Source: Sphingomonas sp. Mn802worker (GTDB lineage Bacteria; Pseudomonadota; Alphaproteobacteria; Sphingomonadales; Sphingomonadaceae). From it: a stretch of 64,000 nucleotides of DNA. Each line of letters starts with the position of its first letter. The stretch's first letter is position 1. A model generated the notes under the pieces. It was not told where the DNA came from, did not search any database, and worked only from the letters and a program-made list of their open reading frames with translations. The DNA lies in the NCBI RefSeq assembly GCF_000382485.1, contig NZ_AORY01000004.1, positions 434,001 through 498,000 of the forward strand, in the 5' to 3' direction. Position numbers and translations under genes: made by a program. Below, one piece after another: positions 8,915 to 17,969 of the stretch.

Positions 8915-9763
8915 CTAGCGTTCGCCCTTCATCGCCAGCGCGCGGGCGTAGAGTGTCCTGCGATCCAATCCGAGCGCGCGGGCGACTTCGCCTGCGGCCT
9001 TGGCGGCGGGGAGCCGGGTGAGCGCCTCGGCGAGTGCCGCGTCGCCGTCGTCGGCGCTGGCGGGGGCGGGCGGCTCGGGCGGCGCGACGACGATGACGAT
9101 CTCGCCCTTTGGGGGCGTATCGGCGTAGCGCGCGGCGAGGGTGGAGAGGCGACCGGTAACGGCTTCCTCGAACTTCTTGGTGATTTCGCGCGCGACCGCG
9201 GCCTCGCGGTCGCCGAGGCCGTCGGCGAGTGCGGACAGGCAGGCCGAAAGGCGCGGGCCGCTTTCGTACAGGACCAGCGTTGCGCGGACGGCGGCGACCT
9301 CGGCGATCGCCTCGGCGCGGGCGTGCTGTTTGGAGGGCAGGAAGCCGAGGAAGAGGAAACGGTCGGTCGGAAGTGCTGCGAGCGTCAGCGCGGCGATCGC
9401 GGCGCAGGGACCGGGGATCGTCACCACCGCATGGCCGGCGGCGCGCGCATCGCGCACCAGCTTGTAGCCGGGATCGGAGATGAGCGGGGTGCCTGCATCC
9501 GAGACGAGCGCGACCGCCTCGGTCGCCATGCGCGCGATTAGTTGCGGTCGCATCCCCTCCGCATTGTGGTCGTGATAGGGCAGCATCGGCCGCTTGACCC
9601 CGATGTGGCGCAGGAGGCCCGCGGTGACTCGCGTGTCCTCCACCGCGACCGCGTCGGCGCGGCTCAGGATGTCGGCAGCGCGGGGAGAAAGGTCAGCGAG
9701 ATTGCCGATCGGCGTCGCGACGATGTACAGACCGGGAGATAGAGGTTCCACGAGGGGTGTCAT
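8915..9763 (-). CDS. rsmI: 16S rRNA (cytidine(1402)-2'-O)-methyltransferase
   Basis: RsmI methylates the 2'-hydroxyl of C1402 in 16S rRNA. The 282 aa product has LYIVATPIGN at 12-21, EDTR near 42 and DAGTPLISDPG at 89-99, and the C-terminal RALGLDRRTLYARAL helix-turn-helix-like tail. The reading frame is open further upstream, but family similarity begins at the ATG at 9763. That start codon overlaps the start codon of divergent lppC by two bases (CATG), so the 5' control region of each gene lies within the other gene. No clear Shine-Dalgarno sequence precedes this ATG. Confidence 0.93.
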   Translation of the reverse strand: MTPLVEPLSPGLYIVATPIGNLADLSPRAADILSRADAVAVEDTRVTAGLLRHIGVKRPMLPYHDHNAEGMRPQLIARMATEAVALVSDAGTPLISDPGYKLVRDARAAGHAVVTIPGPCAAIAALTLAALPTDRFLFLGFLPSKQHARAEAIAEVAAVRATLVLYESGPRLSACLSALADGLGDREAAVAREITKKFEEAVTGRLSTLAARYADTPPKGEIVIVVAPPEPPAPASADDGDAALAEALTRLPAAKAAGEVARALGLDRRTLYARALAMKGER

Positions 9764-10970
9764 GGCAGAATCGAAGCGGGGGCCGCAACCGACACGCGCG
9801 GTTTCGAAACTGGTAGCGCTGGCGGCGGCGGTACTTTTGTCCGCTTGCGCCACCGTCGTACCGCGTGGGCCGACGCCCGCGCCCGATCGGCCCGTGGCGC
9901 AGAAACCGCGCCCGACGCGTGGTCCCGACACAGGCGGCGTTATCGCGGGCGTGCCGCAGGATGCGGAGCGCAACCGTGTCGCGCTGCTGGTGCCATTGTC
10001 GGGCAGCAACGCGGGGGTCGGGCGGAGCATCGCCAATGCGACGCAGCTGGCGCTGCTCGACGCGCGCAGCCAGCAGGTGCGCATCACCAATTACGACACC
10101 GCAACCGGCGCGGCGGCGGCGGCGAATCGTGCAATTGCGGAGGGCGCGCAGTTGATCCTCGGCCCGCTGCTGGCCGACGACGTGCGCGCGGTGACGCCGA
10201 TTGCCAGGCGCGCGGGCGTGCCGGTGATCTCCTTCTCCAACGACGTCAGCGTTGCCGGCAACGGCACCTATGTGATGGGCTATGCGCCGAACCAGTCGAT
10301 CGAGCGCGTGGTCGCGTTCGCGCGCAGCCAGGGCGTGCAGAACTTCGGCGGGCTGGTGCCCAATGCGCTTTACGGATCGCGTGCCTCGACGGTGTTCCTG
10401 CGCGCGGTCGAGCAGGCGGGCGGGCGCGTCGTGTCGCTGCAGACCTACGATCGTGCGCCGTCCGCAGTCGCGCAGGCGGTGACGCGGATGAACAAGGATG
10501 CGCCGTTCGACGCGGTGATGATCGCGGACGGCGGCAGCACCGCGGCGGCGGCGGCGCCGCTCCTCAAGCGTGCGAGCCCGTCGACGCGGCTGCTCGGCAC
10601 CGAATTGTGGAACTCCGATCGCGCGGTGGCGACGCAGGCCGCGCTGAACGGGGCGTGGTTCGCGAGCGTGCCCGACAATCTGTATCGCCAGTATGCGCAG
10701 AACTATCGCGCGCGGTTCAGCGCAGGCCCGTACCGGTTGTCGAGCCTGGGTTACGATGCGGTGCTGCTGGTCGTGCGGATCTCGCGCGACTGGCGCGTCG
10801 GCAGCGCCTTTCCGCAGAACCGGTTGCGCGATGCGGACGGTTTCGCGGGCATCGACGGCGCGTTCCGCTTCGGTCGCGACGGCGTCGCCGAGCGCGCGCT
10901 GGAGGTGCAGGAGGTGCGCGGCGGCACGACGGTGACGGTGTCGCCCGCGCCGACGCGGTTCGACGATTGA
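9762..10970 (+). CDS. LppC-type lipoprotein, penicillin-binding protein activator
   Basis: Predicted outer-membrane lipoprotein of the LppC/LpoA family with a periplasmic-binding-protein type I fold, 402 aa. The signal peptide ends in the lipobox LSAC with Cys29. The fold begins with VALLVPLSGSNAGVGRSIAN and continues through GPLLADDVRAV and VPVISFSND. In gammaproteobacteria, LpoA activates PBP1A; this role in sphingomonads is inferred only. GAGGGG seven bases before the ATG at 9762 supports the start over the longer frame upstream. Divergent from rsmI with overlapping start codons. Confidence 0.9.
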   Translation: MAESKRGPQPTRAVSKLVALAAAVLLSACATVVPRGPTPAPDRPVAQKPRPTRGPDTGGVIAGVPQDAERNRVALLVPLSGSNAGVGRSIANATQLALLDARSQQVRITNYDTATGAAAAANRAIAEGAQLILGPLLADDVRAVTPIARRAGVPVISFSNDVSVAGNGTYVMGYAPNQSIERVVAFARSQGVQNFGGLVPNALYGSRASTVFLRAVEQAGGRVVSLQTYDRAPSAVAQAVTRMNKDAPFDAVMIADGGSTAAAAAPLLKRASPSTRLLGTELWNSDRAVATQAALNGAWFASVPDNLYRQYAQNYRARFSAGPYRLSSLGYDAVLLVVRISRDWRVGSAFPQNRLRDADGFAGIDGAFRFGRDGVAERALEVQEVRGGTTVTVSPAPTRFDD

Positions 10971-10983
10971 GGCGGGCGCGGTT

Positions 10984-12171
10984 CTAGGCCGCCGCCTCGT
11001 CGGCGCGGACGACGCGCGGCAGGATCGCGTCGAGCAGTAGCATGCCCGCGTCGGTGACCGTCAGGTGATCCCCGTTCAGGCGGATCAGATCGGGTAGCTG
11101 CTGGACGGCGCGGCGGTCGATCAGCGCGTCGATCGGCAATCCGGTGCGGCGCGTGATGCGCGAAAGGTCGACACCCTCCGCCAGTCGCAGCCCCATCAGC
11201 AACGCCTCCGATGCGCGCGTGGCGGGAGTGAGTGGTTCCTCGAGCTCGATTCCGTGCCGGTTGCGGTCGACGGCGTTAAGCCAGTTCTCCGGCTTGCGGC
11301 GACGCTGCGTCGCGAGATTGCCGCGGCGGCCGTGCGCGCCGGGGCCGATACCGGCGTAATCGCGGTAGCGCCAATAGGCGAGGTTGTGGCGGCTCTCCGC
11401 GCCGGGCCGCGCGTGGTTCGACACCTCATAGGCGGGAATGCCTGCGTCGGCGGTGATCGCGCGCGTGAGCTCGAAAAGGTCGGCAGCGGCGTCGGCATCG
11501 GGAATGACGAGGCGGCTGGCCGCGGCCTCGGTCGCGAAACGCGTGCCTGGCTCGATCGTCAGCTGGTAGAGCGAAAGGTGTTCGGTGCCGAACGCCAGTG
11601 CGCGGCGCAACTCCGCCTGCCACGCATCGATCGGCTGGTCGGGGCGGGCGTAGATCAGGTCGAAGCTGACGCGCGCGAAGGCGCGTTGCGCGGTGTCGAG
11701 CGCACCAAGCCCCTCCGCCACGTCGTGGGCGCGGCCGAGGAAGTGGAGCGCGCAGTCGTCGAGCGCCTGCAAGCCCAGCGAGACACGGTTGACGCCCGCT
11801 GCGGCGAGGTCGGCGAAGCGTGCGGCCTCGACCGAGGACGGGTTCGCCTCCAGCGTGATCTCGAGATCGGGCACAGGCGTCCAGGCAGCGGCGGCTGCAT
11901 CGATGATCGCGGCGACGGTCTCGGGCGGCATCAGCGAGGGGGTGCCGCCGCCGAAGAAGATCGAGCCGAGCCGGCGGCCGGGCAGCGCGGCGACCTCATG
12001 CGCGAGGTCGAGCAGCAGCGCATCACGCCAGCGCGCCTGATCAACTGTTTCGCGCACGTGGCTGTTGAAGTCGCAATAGGGGCATTTGGAGACGCAGAAC
12101 GGCCAGTGGACGTAGAGCGCGAGCGGTTCGTCTTGGCTCAACACGGGGGAAGCAGGATTGTCGGGCGTCAT
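10984..12171 (-). CDS. hemW: Radical SAM heme chaperone HemW
   Basis: 395 aa radical-SAM protein, formerly called oxygen-independent coproporphyrinogen oxidase-like. The 4Fe-4S motif is CVSKCPYC with Cys26, Cys30 and Cys33, followed by FFGGGTPSLM and the GIGPGAHGRR segment, and a C-terminal HemW winged-helix region. It lacks the extra N-terminal features of true HemN. I chose the ATG at 12171 because the conserved LALYVHWPFC begins soon after; the frame continues upstream without family sequence. It lies 11 bases from the divergent CAP gene and is separated from rdgB-rph by an unrelated block. Confidence 0.93.
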   Translation of the reverse strand: MTPDNPASPVLSQDEPLALYVHWPFCVSKCPYCDFNSHVRETVDQARWRDALLLDLAHEVAALPGRRLGSIFFGGGTPSLMPPETVAAIIDAAAAAWTPVPDLEITLEANPSSVEAARFADLAAAGVNRVSLGLQALDDCALHFLGRAHDVAEGLGALDTAQRAFARVSFDLIYARPDQPIDAWQAELRRALAFGTEHLSLYQLTIEPGTRFATEAAASRLVIPDADAAADLFELTRAITADAGIPAYEVSNHARPGAESRHNLAYWRYRDYAGIGPGAHGRRGNLATQRRRKPENWLNAVDRNRHGIELEEPLTPATRASEALLMGLRLAEGVDLSRITRRTGLPIDALIDRRAVQQLPDLIRLNGDHLTVTDAGMLLLDAILPRVVRADEAAA

Positions 12172-12182
12172 GCCGCGCCCAT

Positions 12183-12764
12183 ATGGCGTTGATGATGCCG
12201 AAACGCCACGTCGCGCTGCTTGCGCTCGCTTTGTCGGTGATCGGGCTGCCGGCATGTTCGGCGGGCACGAGCGCGCCGGCGCCCGAGCGGGTAGTGGAGG
12301 CGCGGACCAGCGGTTCCCCGGCGGCGCGGGGGAGCGGGCTGCTGCGACGCGTGATGCTCGCGCGGCACAATGCGGCGCGTGCCGAGCTTGGGCTGACACC
12401 GCTGGCGTGGGACGAGGCACTTGCGCGTGATGCGCAGCGCTACGCCGAGCAGATGGCGCAGAGCGGCCGCTTCGCGCACGCCGACCAACATGGGCAAGGC
12501 GAGAATCTGTTCACCGGCACGCGTGGCGCATACTCCTACGCCGAGATGATCGACCTGTGGCTGGCGGAGCGGCGCGACTTCGTCAACGCGCCAACGCCGG
12601 GGTTCAGCCGTACCGGGCGCGCGGGCGATGTGGCGCATTACACGCAGATCGTCTGGCGCGGCACGCGCGCAATCGGCTGCGCGCTGGCCGCGAACGCGAG
12701 AGACGACTTCCTCGTGTGCCGCTACTCGCCGCCCGGCAATGTCGTGGGTGAGCGAAGTTACTGA
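12183..12764 (+). CDS. CAP (SCP/PR-1) domain lipoprotein
   Basis: 193 aa exported protein. Hydrophobic signal followed by lipobox LPAC (Cys25), then a CAP domain: ARHNAARAELGLTPLAWD, the histidine-containing FAHADQHGQGENLF, HYTQIVWRGTRAIGCA and CRYSPPGN, which are the family's signature blocks. Two C-terminal cysteines may form a disulfide. Bacterial CAP proteins have no agreed activity. Start is either 12183 or the ATG at 12195 (MPKRH). The start is 11 bases from that of divergent hemW. Confidence 0.9.
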   Translation: MALMMPKRHVALLALALSVIGLPACSAGTSAPAPERVVEARTSGSPAARGSGLLRRVMLARHNAARAELGLTPLAWDEALARDAQRYAEQMAQSGRFAHADQHGQGENLFTGTRGAYSYAEMIDLWLAERRDFVNAPTPGFSRTGRAGDVAHYTQIVWRGTRAIGCALAANARDDFLVCRYSPPGNVVGERSY

Positions 12765-12805
12765 TTTATTTTCATGACATAGGTGGAACGGTAGGACACG
12801 TCGGC

Positions 12806-14314
12806 ATGGGGCGGCGTTCGTGCCGCATGGATCAGACCCAGGCACCCATTATCGACTCGCTGCAGCAGATCGAGCGTCGCAAGGTTCACGGTTTCGGCGC
12901 GCCGGGGCATCATCAAGGTGCAGCGCTGCCGCGTGACTTGGAGAAAGTGCTGGGCAAGCGCGTGTTCGAGGCCGATGTGATCACGCCCAAGGGGCTGGAT
13001 GACCGGACCGAAGGCGCACACGTGCTGCAACGCGCGCACGAGATTGCAGCGGAAGCCTGGCAGGCGGATTTCTGCCGCTTCGTGACGGGTGGATCGACAC
13101 AGAGCCTGCACACCGCGCTGGCGGCGGTGGCGGCGCCGGGCGACACGGTGCTGCTCGCCGCAAACGTCCACAAGGCCGAGCGAGCCCATGCGCTGGCCGT
13201 AGGCTTGAACGCCCGGATCGTGCCGGTGATGATCGACGACGCGTTCGACATCGAGCACGGTGTCGCGCCGGAGGCGCTCGCCGCGGCGCTCGACGCGAAC
13301 CCGGATGCGAAGGCGTTCGTCGTCGTCTCGCCGACCTATTTCGGTGTGACGAGCGACATCGGTGCGCTGGCGGCGATCTGTCATTCGCGCGGAGTGCCGC
13401 TGATCTGCGACGCCGCATGGGGCGGTGCGTTCGCCTTCTGCGAGGCGCTGCCCGACGATGCGCTGACCAAGGACGCCGATGTCGCGGTCTACAGCGTCCA
13501 TAAGACCATGGGCGCACTGACGCAGGGGTCGGCGCTGCTGGCGCAAGGCGAGTTGGTCGATCGTCAGCGACTGTGGATGGCCTACGAATTGTTCGAGACG
13601 ACAAGCCCGTCGGTGCCGATCTTAGCCAGCCTGGATGTCGCGCGACGCGAGCATGCGCTTTACGGCGAGGCGATCTGGGGCAAGGCACTGGAGCGGGCGG
13701 CGGACCTGCGGGCGCGGCTGAACAAGATCAAGGGCGTGCGCGTGTTCGGTCGCGAAGACCTGCCGGCGGGCAGCGACCTGGACGAGACCAAGGTGCTGGT
13801 CGACGTGAGCGCGCTGGGTGCGTCGGGCTATGCGATCGATGATTGGCTGAACAAGGAATACCGTGTCAGCGTCGGACTGTCGGACGCGCGGCATCTGCTC
13901 GCGATCGTTGCGCCGGGCACGACGGCGGCGGACGTGCGTGCGTTGGCGCGCGGGCTGGCGGCGTGCGCGAAAGGCTTGCGCAAGGGCACGCTGTCGCTGG
14001 CGCCGACCGGCGATGCGCCGCCACTGCGTATGCTAAAGGTCGAAATGGCGTTGGATGCAGGCGAAGCGTTGTTTGGTGCGGTCGAGCAGGTGCCGCTCGA
14101 GCAGGCGGAAGGCCGCATCGCGGCGGAGACGATCGCGCCTGCGCCGCCGGGCGTGCCGCGGCTGGTGCCGGGACAGCGGATCAGTGCGGCGCACGTCGCC
14201 TGGCTCACCGCCAATCGCGACGCGGGCGCATTCTTCCTCGATCCGATCGACCCGAGCGAGCGGACGATCCGCGTCGTGGCGGAAGCACCGGCGCAGGCGA
14301 TCGCGGCAGAATAG
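12806..14314 (+). CDS. PLP-dependent Orn/Lys/Arg decarboxylase family enzyme
   Basis: Fold-type I pyridoxal-phosphate enzyme of the Orn/Lys/Arg decarboxylase family, 502 aa from this start. GFGAPGHHQG near residue 30, phosphate-binding GGSTQS at 95-100, Asp202 in CDAAWGG, and the Schiff-base lysine Lys233 in SVHKTMGALTQG. The short form lacks the N-terminal receiver-like wing of the large enterobacterial enzymes and resembles the Bacillus SpeA/YaaO type. Substrate (arginine, lysine or ornithine) cannot be read from sequence. GTAGGA lies 9 bases before 12806; ATG 12827 (MDQTQ) is an alternative start closer to the usual family N-terminus. Confidence 0.85.
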   Translation: MGRRSCRMDQTQAPIIDSLQQIERRKVHGFGAPGHHQGAALPRDLEKVLGKRVFEADVITPKGLDDRTEGAHVLQRAHEIAAEAWQADFCRFVTGGSTQSLHTALAAVAAPGDTVLLAANVHKAERAHALAVGLNARIVPVMIDDAFDIEHGVAPEALAAALDANPDAKAFVVVSPTYFGVTSDIGALAAICHSRGVPLICDAAWGGAFAFCEALPDDALTKDADVAVYSVHKTMGALTQGSALLAQGELVDRQRLWMAYELFETTSPSVPILASLDVARREHALYGEAIWGKALERAADLRARLNKIKGVRVFGREDLPAGSDLDETKVLVDVSALGASGYAIDDWLNKEYRVSVGLSDARHLLAIVAPGTTAADVRALARGLAACAKGLRKGTLSLAPTGDAPPLRMLKVEMALDAGEALFGAVEQVPLEQAEGRIAAETIAPAPPGVPRLVPGQRISAAHVAWLTANRDAGAFFLDPIDPSERTIRVVAEAPAQAIAAE

Positions 14315-14580
14315 GTACGCCGTCGCTGTCGCACGTGTGCGATCGACGCGTCACCAGCGGGATCGTAGAAGAGGGAGCAGCGACTCCGTTGTCGACTTGG
14401 CCCGGCAAGTCGAACCCCGCCGAAAGGCGCGCGATCCTATCGATATGACGCTTAGGTGGATGCTGGGGGGGGCGCGTCGGAAGGCTGCCGGCGCGCGATG
14501 TGGCGCGGCATGTCGGATCAGCGCCAAATGTGGTCGACCCGGCATACGACAGGCGCAAACATCATCCCGGGGGACGACAT

Positions 14581-15002
14581 ATGTGCTGGTTCTTGATTGC
14601 GGGCATGACCATGTTCGCCTCCGTGTCGACGGCGCAAACGCCACTGCCAAACTTTTGTGAGCGTCTGGCGCCGCAGATCGGCCTCAAGCCGAAGCCGCCG
14701 ACCGGCAAAGAGAAGGTGCCGGTATGGGAGGTGAACACGCTTGGCGGGCTGAAGACCGCGCTGCTCGGGGGGCGACGCTGGTGTCGTTCGGCGTGACCCC
14801 GGTCGGGACTGCCAGCCCCGCCGATTATCAACGATTGCAGAAAACCTGCGCGCAGGCCGGCAAGGAACTGGTGTGCCGCGTGGCAGAGCCGCTACACCTG
14901 ACGGTGACGACGAAGAACGGGAATGGCGAGGTCGAGGCTGCGCCGGGAGAAACGGCGACCGTGTCGATGCGGGGAACGCGGATTACCTGTCGCAACAGCT
15001 GA
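14581..15002 (+). pseudogene. Hypothetical secreted cysteine-containing protein, frameshifted
   Basis: An ATG at 14581 starts a signal peptide (ending FASVSTAQ) and a short mature sequence, but the frame runs into TGA just after LGGLKTALLGG. A different frame then continues smoothly (ATLVSFGVTPVG ... RGTRITCRNS) to TGA at 15000-15002. The switch falls in a run of six G at 14767-14772; one extra G would join them into a 140 aa protein with four cysteines in the mature part. I recognise no family. GGGGGA lies before the ATG. It may be a real pseudogene or an indel error. Confidence 0.6.
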
Positions 15003-15053
15003 TCGGATGCGCGGTCAGCGCGCTTCGATCGTTGAGTAAAGTTCGCTAGGCTG

Positions 15054-15944
15054 ATGCACATGATCGCTCGTCTTATGTACGCCTTGCTTCTGGGCATCCT
15101 GTCCATTCCGTTCGCACCTCCGGTCGCTGCCGCGCCGGTCTGTCGCGCCGGCGCGCTGGCCGCGCTACCCGAGCATGCGCTGGTGCATCTGCCGGCCACG
15201 GCGACTGACGAAGCGTTGCCGCTGGTCATCCTGCTTCACGGCAGCACCGGCACGGGCGCGCAGATGCTGCGCGACAGCGGGCTTGCCGCGACTGCCGACC
15301 GGCACGGCTTCGTCGTTGTCGCGCCCGACGGCGGGATTGCGGCGGGGCATGGCTTCGTCTGGAATATTCCGGGCGTGCAGACCGTCACGGGTGCGATGCC
15401 GCCGGCGGACGCGCGCGACGACGTTACGTATCTGACCCGGCTGATCGATCGGCTGGCCGCGACCGGCTGCGTCGATCCGGCGCGCGTTTATGCGACGGGG
15501 TTGTCGGGCGGCGGGCGGATGGCCTCGTGGCTGGGCTGTATCGCCGCGCGCCGCTTCGCGGCGATCGCGCCGGTGGTGGGGCTGCGCGCTGGGCGGCCGC
15601 TCGCCGGTGAGCCGATGCGGCCCGATCCGGCGACGTGCCGCCCAGACGCACGGATGCCGGTGCTCGCCTTCTCTGGCGATGCCGACACGACCAATCCGAT
15701 CGCGGGCGGCGGCGCGCCATATTGGCAATATGCGCAGGCCGCGGCGTTGCAGCGCTGGGCGACGATCAACGGCTGCAGCGAGCCCTACGCGCGCGTGATC
15801 GACATACGGACCTACGAACAGGGCTATGCACGCTGCCCGGACGGGGCGAGCGTCGCGGCGCGGGTGGTGCGCGGCGGCACGCACAGCTGGTCGGTGGTCA
15901 ACAATGAGGCGATGTGGGCGTTTCTGTCGCGACATCGCCGCTGA
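15054..15944 (+). CDS. Secreted alpha/beta-hydrolase, PHB depolymerase/feruloyl esterase-like
   Basis: 296 aa exported serine esterase. Signal peptide to about residue 27 (PPVAAAP). Oxyanion region ILLHGSTGTG near 60, nucleophile elbow GLSGGG near 150, acid residue in FSGDADTTNP near 207 and catalytic His in GGTHSW near 280. The pattern fits the LpqC/PHB depolymerase (esterase family 1, CE1-like) group, whose members cleave polyhydroxyalkanoates, feruloyl or acetyl esters. Sequence alone does not tell which. It follows the frameshifted gene by 51 bases and converges on rdgB. Confidence 0.87.
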   Translation: MHMIARLMYALLLGILSIPFAPPVAAAPVCRAGALAALPEHALVHLPATATDEALPLVILLHGSTGTGAQMLRDSGLAATADRHGFVVVAPDGGIAAGHGFVWNIPGVQTVTGAMPPADARDDVTYLTRLIDRLAATGCVDPARVYATGLSGGGRMASWLGCIAARRFAAIAPVVGLRAGRPLAGEPMRPDPATCRPDARMPVLAFSGDADTTNPIAGGGAPYWQYAQAAALQRWATINGCSEPYARVIDIRTYEQGYARCPDGASVAARVVRGGTHSWSVVNNEAMWAFLSRHRR

Positions 15945-15986
15945 CGGGAACGGTCGGGGCGCAGCAACCGCCGCACCCCGTTTGGA

Positions 15987-16613
15987 TCAGAACACCGCAG
16001 CCACCATCTGGCGGAATGCGTCGCCGCGATGGCTGATCTCGTTCTTGGCCGGCTCTTCCATCTCGCCGAAGGTCACGTCATGGCCTGCGGGCACGAAGAC
16101 GGGATCGTAGCCGTGGCCCTTGTGCCCACGCGGTGGCCAGACGAGCGTGCCGTCGACGCGGCCCTCGAACCACTCAACGTGTCCATCGGGCCAGGCGAGC
16201 GCCAGTGCGCAGACGAAATGCGCGTCGCGGGGCGGATCGTCCTGCGCGGCGAGCTTGTCCTCGACCAGCCGCATCGCATGGCCGAAATCCTTGTTCTCGC
16301 CGCCCCAGCGCGCGGAGAAGATGCCGGGATCGCCGCCCAGCGCATCGACGCACAGCCCGCTGTCGTCGGCGAGCGCGGGGAGGCCGGACAGATCAGCAGC
16401 GGCGCGCGCCTTCAGCTCCGCGTTCATGACGAAGGTGGTGCCGGTCTCCTCCGGCTCGGGCAGGTCGAGCGCGCCCGCGGAGACGACGTCGAGCCCGCGG
16501 CCCTCGAGCAGTGCGGCGATCTCGCGCACCTTGCCGGCGTTATGACTGGCGATCACCAGCTTGCCGGGCTGGAGCTTGCGGATCGCCTGCGGCTCTTTGC
16601 CCTCACCACTCAT
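15987..16613 (-). CDS. rdgB: RdgB/HAM1 non-canonical purine NTP pyrophosphatase
   Basis: Hydrolyses ITP, dITP and XTP to monophosphates, keeping deaminated purines out of DNA and RNA. 208 aa. Motifs: [14 protein letters not shown] near 19-32, the [17 protein letters not shown] block, [13 protein letters not shown] near 103-115 and the C-terminal [10 protein letters not shown]. Its ATG overlaps the rph stop by four bases (ATGA), so it is translated as a pair with rph. Confidence 0.96.
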   Translation of the reverse strand: MSGEGKEPQAIRKLQPGKLVIASHNAGKVREIAALLEGRGLDVVSAGALDLPEPEETGTTFVMNAELKARAAADLSGLPALADDSGLCVDALGGDPGIFSARWGGENKDFGHAMRLVEDKLAAQDDPPRDAHFVCALALAWPDGHVEWFEGRVDGTLVWPPRGHKGHGYDPVFVPAGHDVTFGEMEEPAKNEISHRGDAFRQMVAAVF

Positions 16614-17323
16614 TGCGTGGCGCGGTCCTGCGCCGCGAAGATCTCGGTGCAGCCGATGCGGGCGAGGCGGAGCAGGCGGAGCAGTGCTTCCTCGTCGTAG
16701 GTGGCGTGTTCGGCGGTCGCCTGTGCCTCGGCGATGTTGCCGTTGCCGAGCAGGACGAAGTTGCCGTCGGCGTCGGCGTTCGAATCCTCGTCATAGTCGA
16801 GGTCGAGCACCGGCTGACCCTGATAGATGCCGCACGACACCGCCGCGACCTTTTGCGTGATCGGGTCGGCGGTAAGTTTACCCTGCGCCATCAGCGTGTT
16901 GACCGCGAGGCGAAGCGCGACCCACGCGCCCGAGATCGCGGCGGTGCGCGTGCCGCCGTCGGCCTGGATCACGTCGCAGTCGAGCGTGATCTGCCGCTCC
17001 CCCAGCAGCTTCATGTCGGTGATCGCGCGAAGCGAGCGGCCGATCAGCCGCTGAATCTCCTGCGTGCGGCCCGATTGCTTGCCCTTCGCCGCCTCGCGGC
17101 TGCCGCGGGTGTGTGTGGCGCGCGGGAGCATGCCATATTCGGCGGTGACCCAGCCCTGGCCCTTGCCGCGCAGGAACGGCGGCACGCGTTCCTCAACGCT
17201 CGCCGTGACGAGCACGCGCGTGTCGCCAAAGCCGATCAGCACCGAACCCTCGGCGTGGCGGGTGAAATGGGGCTCGATCGTGATGGCGCGCATCTGGTCG
17301 GGCGCACGGCCGCTGGGACGCAT
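16610..17323 (-). CDS. rph: Ribonuclease PH
   Basis: Phosphate-dependent 3'-5' exoribonuclease that trims tRNA 3' ends, 237 aa. N-terminal [41 protein letters not shown], the catalytic core [12 protein letters not shown], the [17 protein letters not shown] block and the C-terminal [15 protein letters not shown] are all family signatures. AAGGAG six bases before the ATG marks the start. First gene of the rph-rdgB operon. Confidence 0.97.
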   Translation of the reverse strand: MRPSGRAPDQMRAITIEPHFTRHAEGSVLIGFGDTRVLVTASVEERVPPFLRGKGQGWVTAEYGMLPRATHTRGSREAAKGKQSGRTQEIQRLIGRSLRAITDMKLLGERQITLDCDVIQADGGTRTAAISGAWVALRLAVNTLMAQGKLTADPITQKVAAVSCGIYQGQPVLDLDYDEDSNADADGNFVLLGNGNIAEAQATAEHATYDEEALLRLLRLARIGCTEIFAAQDRATQ

Positions 17324-17437
17324 GAGAACTCCTTGGGTAGATAGTTGGCGATGGCCGTAGCGGGTGGCGGGAGGCGACGCCAGAGCGGGCGGGGATGTTC
17401 ATGGCCGTGACACGATCGCGAGGGTAGGGCTGAAACG

Positions 17438-17932
17438 ATGCGAACCCCGATTCTGCTCGCCGCCGCCGCGTTGACGCTGTCAGCCTGTGTTACCACGCGA
17501 ACCGCGGCGCCTGTTGCTGCACCCACCGCGGCGATGCGGATCACCTATGACACCAGCGCGTGCTTCGGCACCTGCCCGGTCTATTCGGTGACGGTCGATA
17601 CGAGCAGCGGAGCGGGCGAGTTCATCGGCACGCAGCACACGGCGGCGAGCGGCATCACGCGGTTCCAGGCGACGCCGGCGCAGGCACGCGCGTTCGGCGA
17701 GGCGGTGGCTGAGCTGCGCACGGTTGCGGGTGAGGGGATCCTTCCGGAGTCACCGCGCTGCCATACCCTGGCGAGCGACATGCCCGGACTGACGGTAATG
17801 TGGCAGGCGGGCGGTGAGCGCTCGGTCAAGCGGGTCGATTACGGCTGCTTCGACGAGGCGAACAAGGCGTTGTTCGCGCGGTTGCGTGCCGCGCCACGGC
17901 TGCTGCCGATCGCTTCGCTGATCGGGAAATAG
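17438..17932 (+). CDS. DUF6438-type lipoprotein
   Basis: 164 aa predicted lipoprotein. Signal peptide with lipobox LSAC (Cys17). The mature part carries CFGTCPVYSVTV, the hallmark of the DUF6438 domain, plus a second cysteine pair (SPRCHTL and VDYGCFDEA) that may form a disulfide. Function unknown. It sits alone between divergent rph and hrcA. Confidence 0.8.
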   Translation: MRTPILLAAAALTLSACVTTRTAAPVAAPTAAMRITYDTSACFGTCPVYSVTVDTSSGAGEFIGTQHTAASGITRFQATPAQARAFGEAVAELRTVAGEGILPESPRCHTLASDMPGLTVMWQAGGERSVKRVDYGCFDEANKALFARLRAAPRLLPIASLIGK

Positions 17933-17969
17933 CCGCGGCTTGTCGCGGGGCGGCGGGCGTGCCTACATC

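Noticed and set aside
10969..10998. Hairpin at the lppC/hemW convergent ends
   Set aside because: Only a 7-bp stem inside hemW coding sequence; not convincing as a terminator.
17933..17969. CIRCE operator before hrcA
   Set aside because: No TTAGCACTC-N9-GAGTGCTAA inverted repeat or close variant is present; CIRCE is probably at groES elsewhere.
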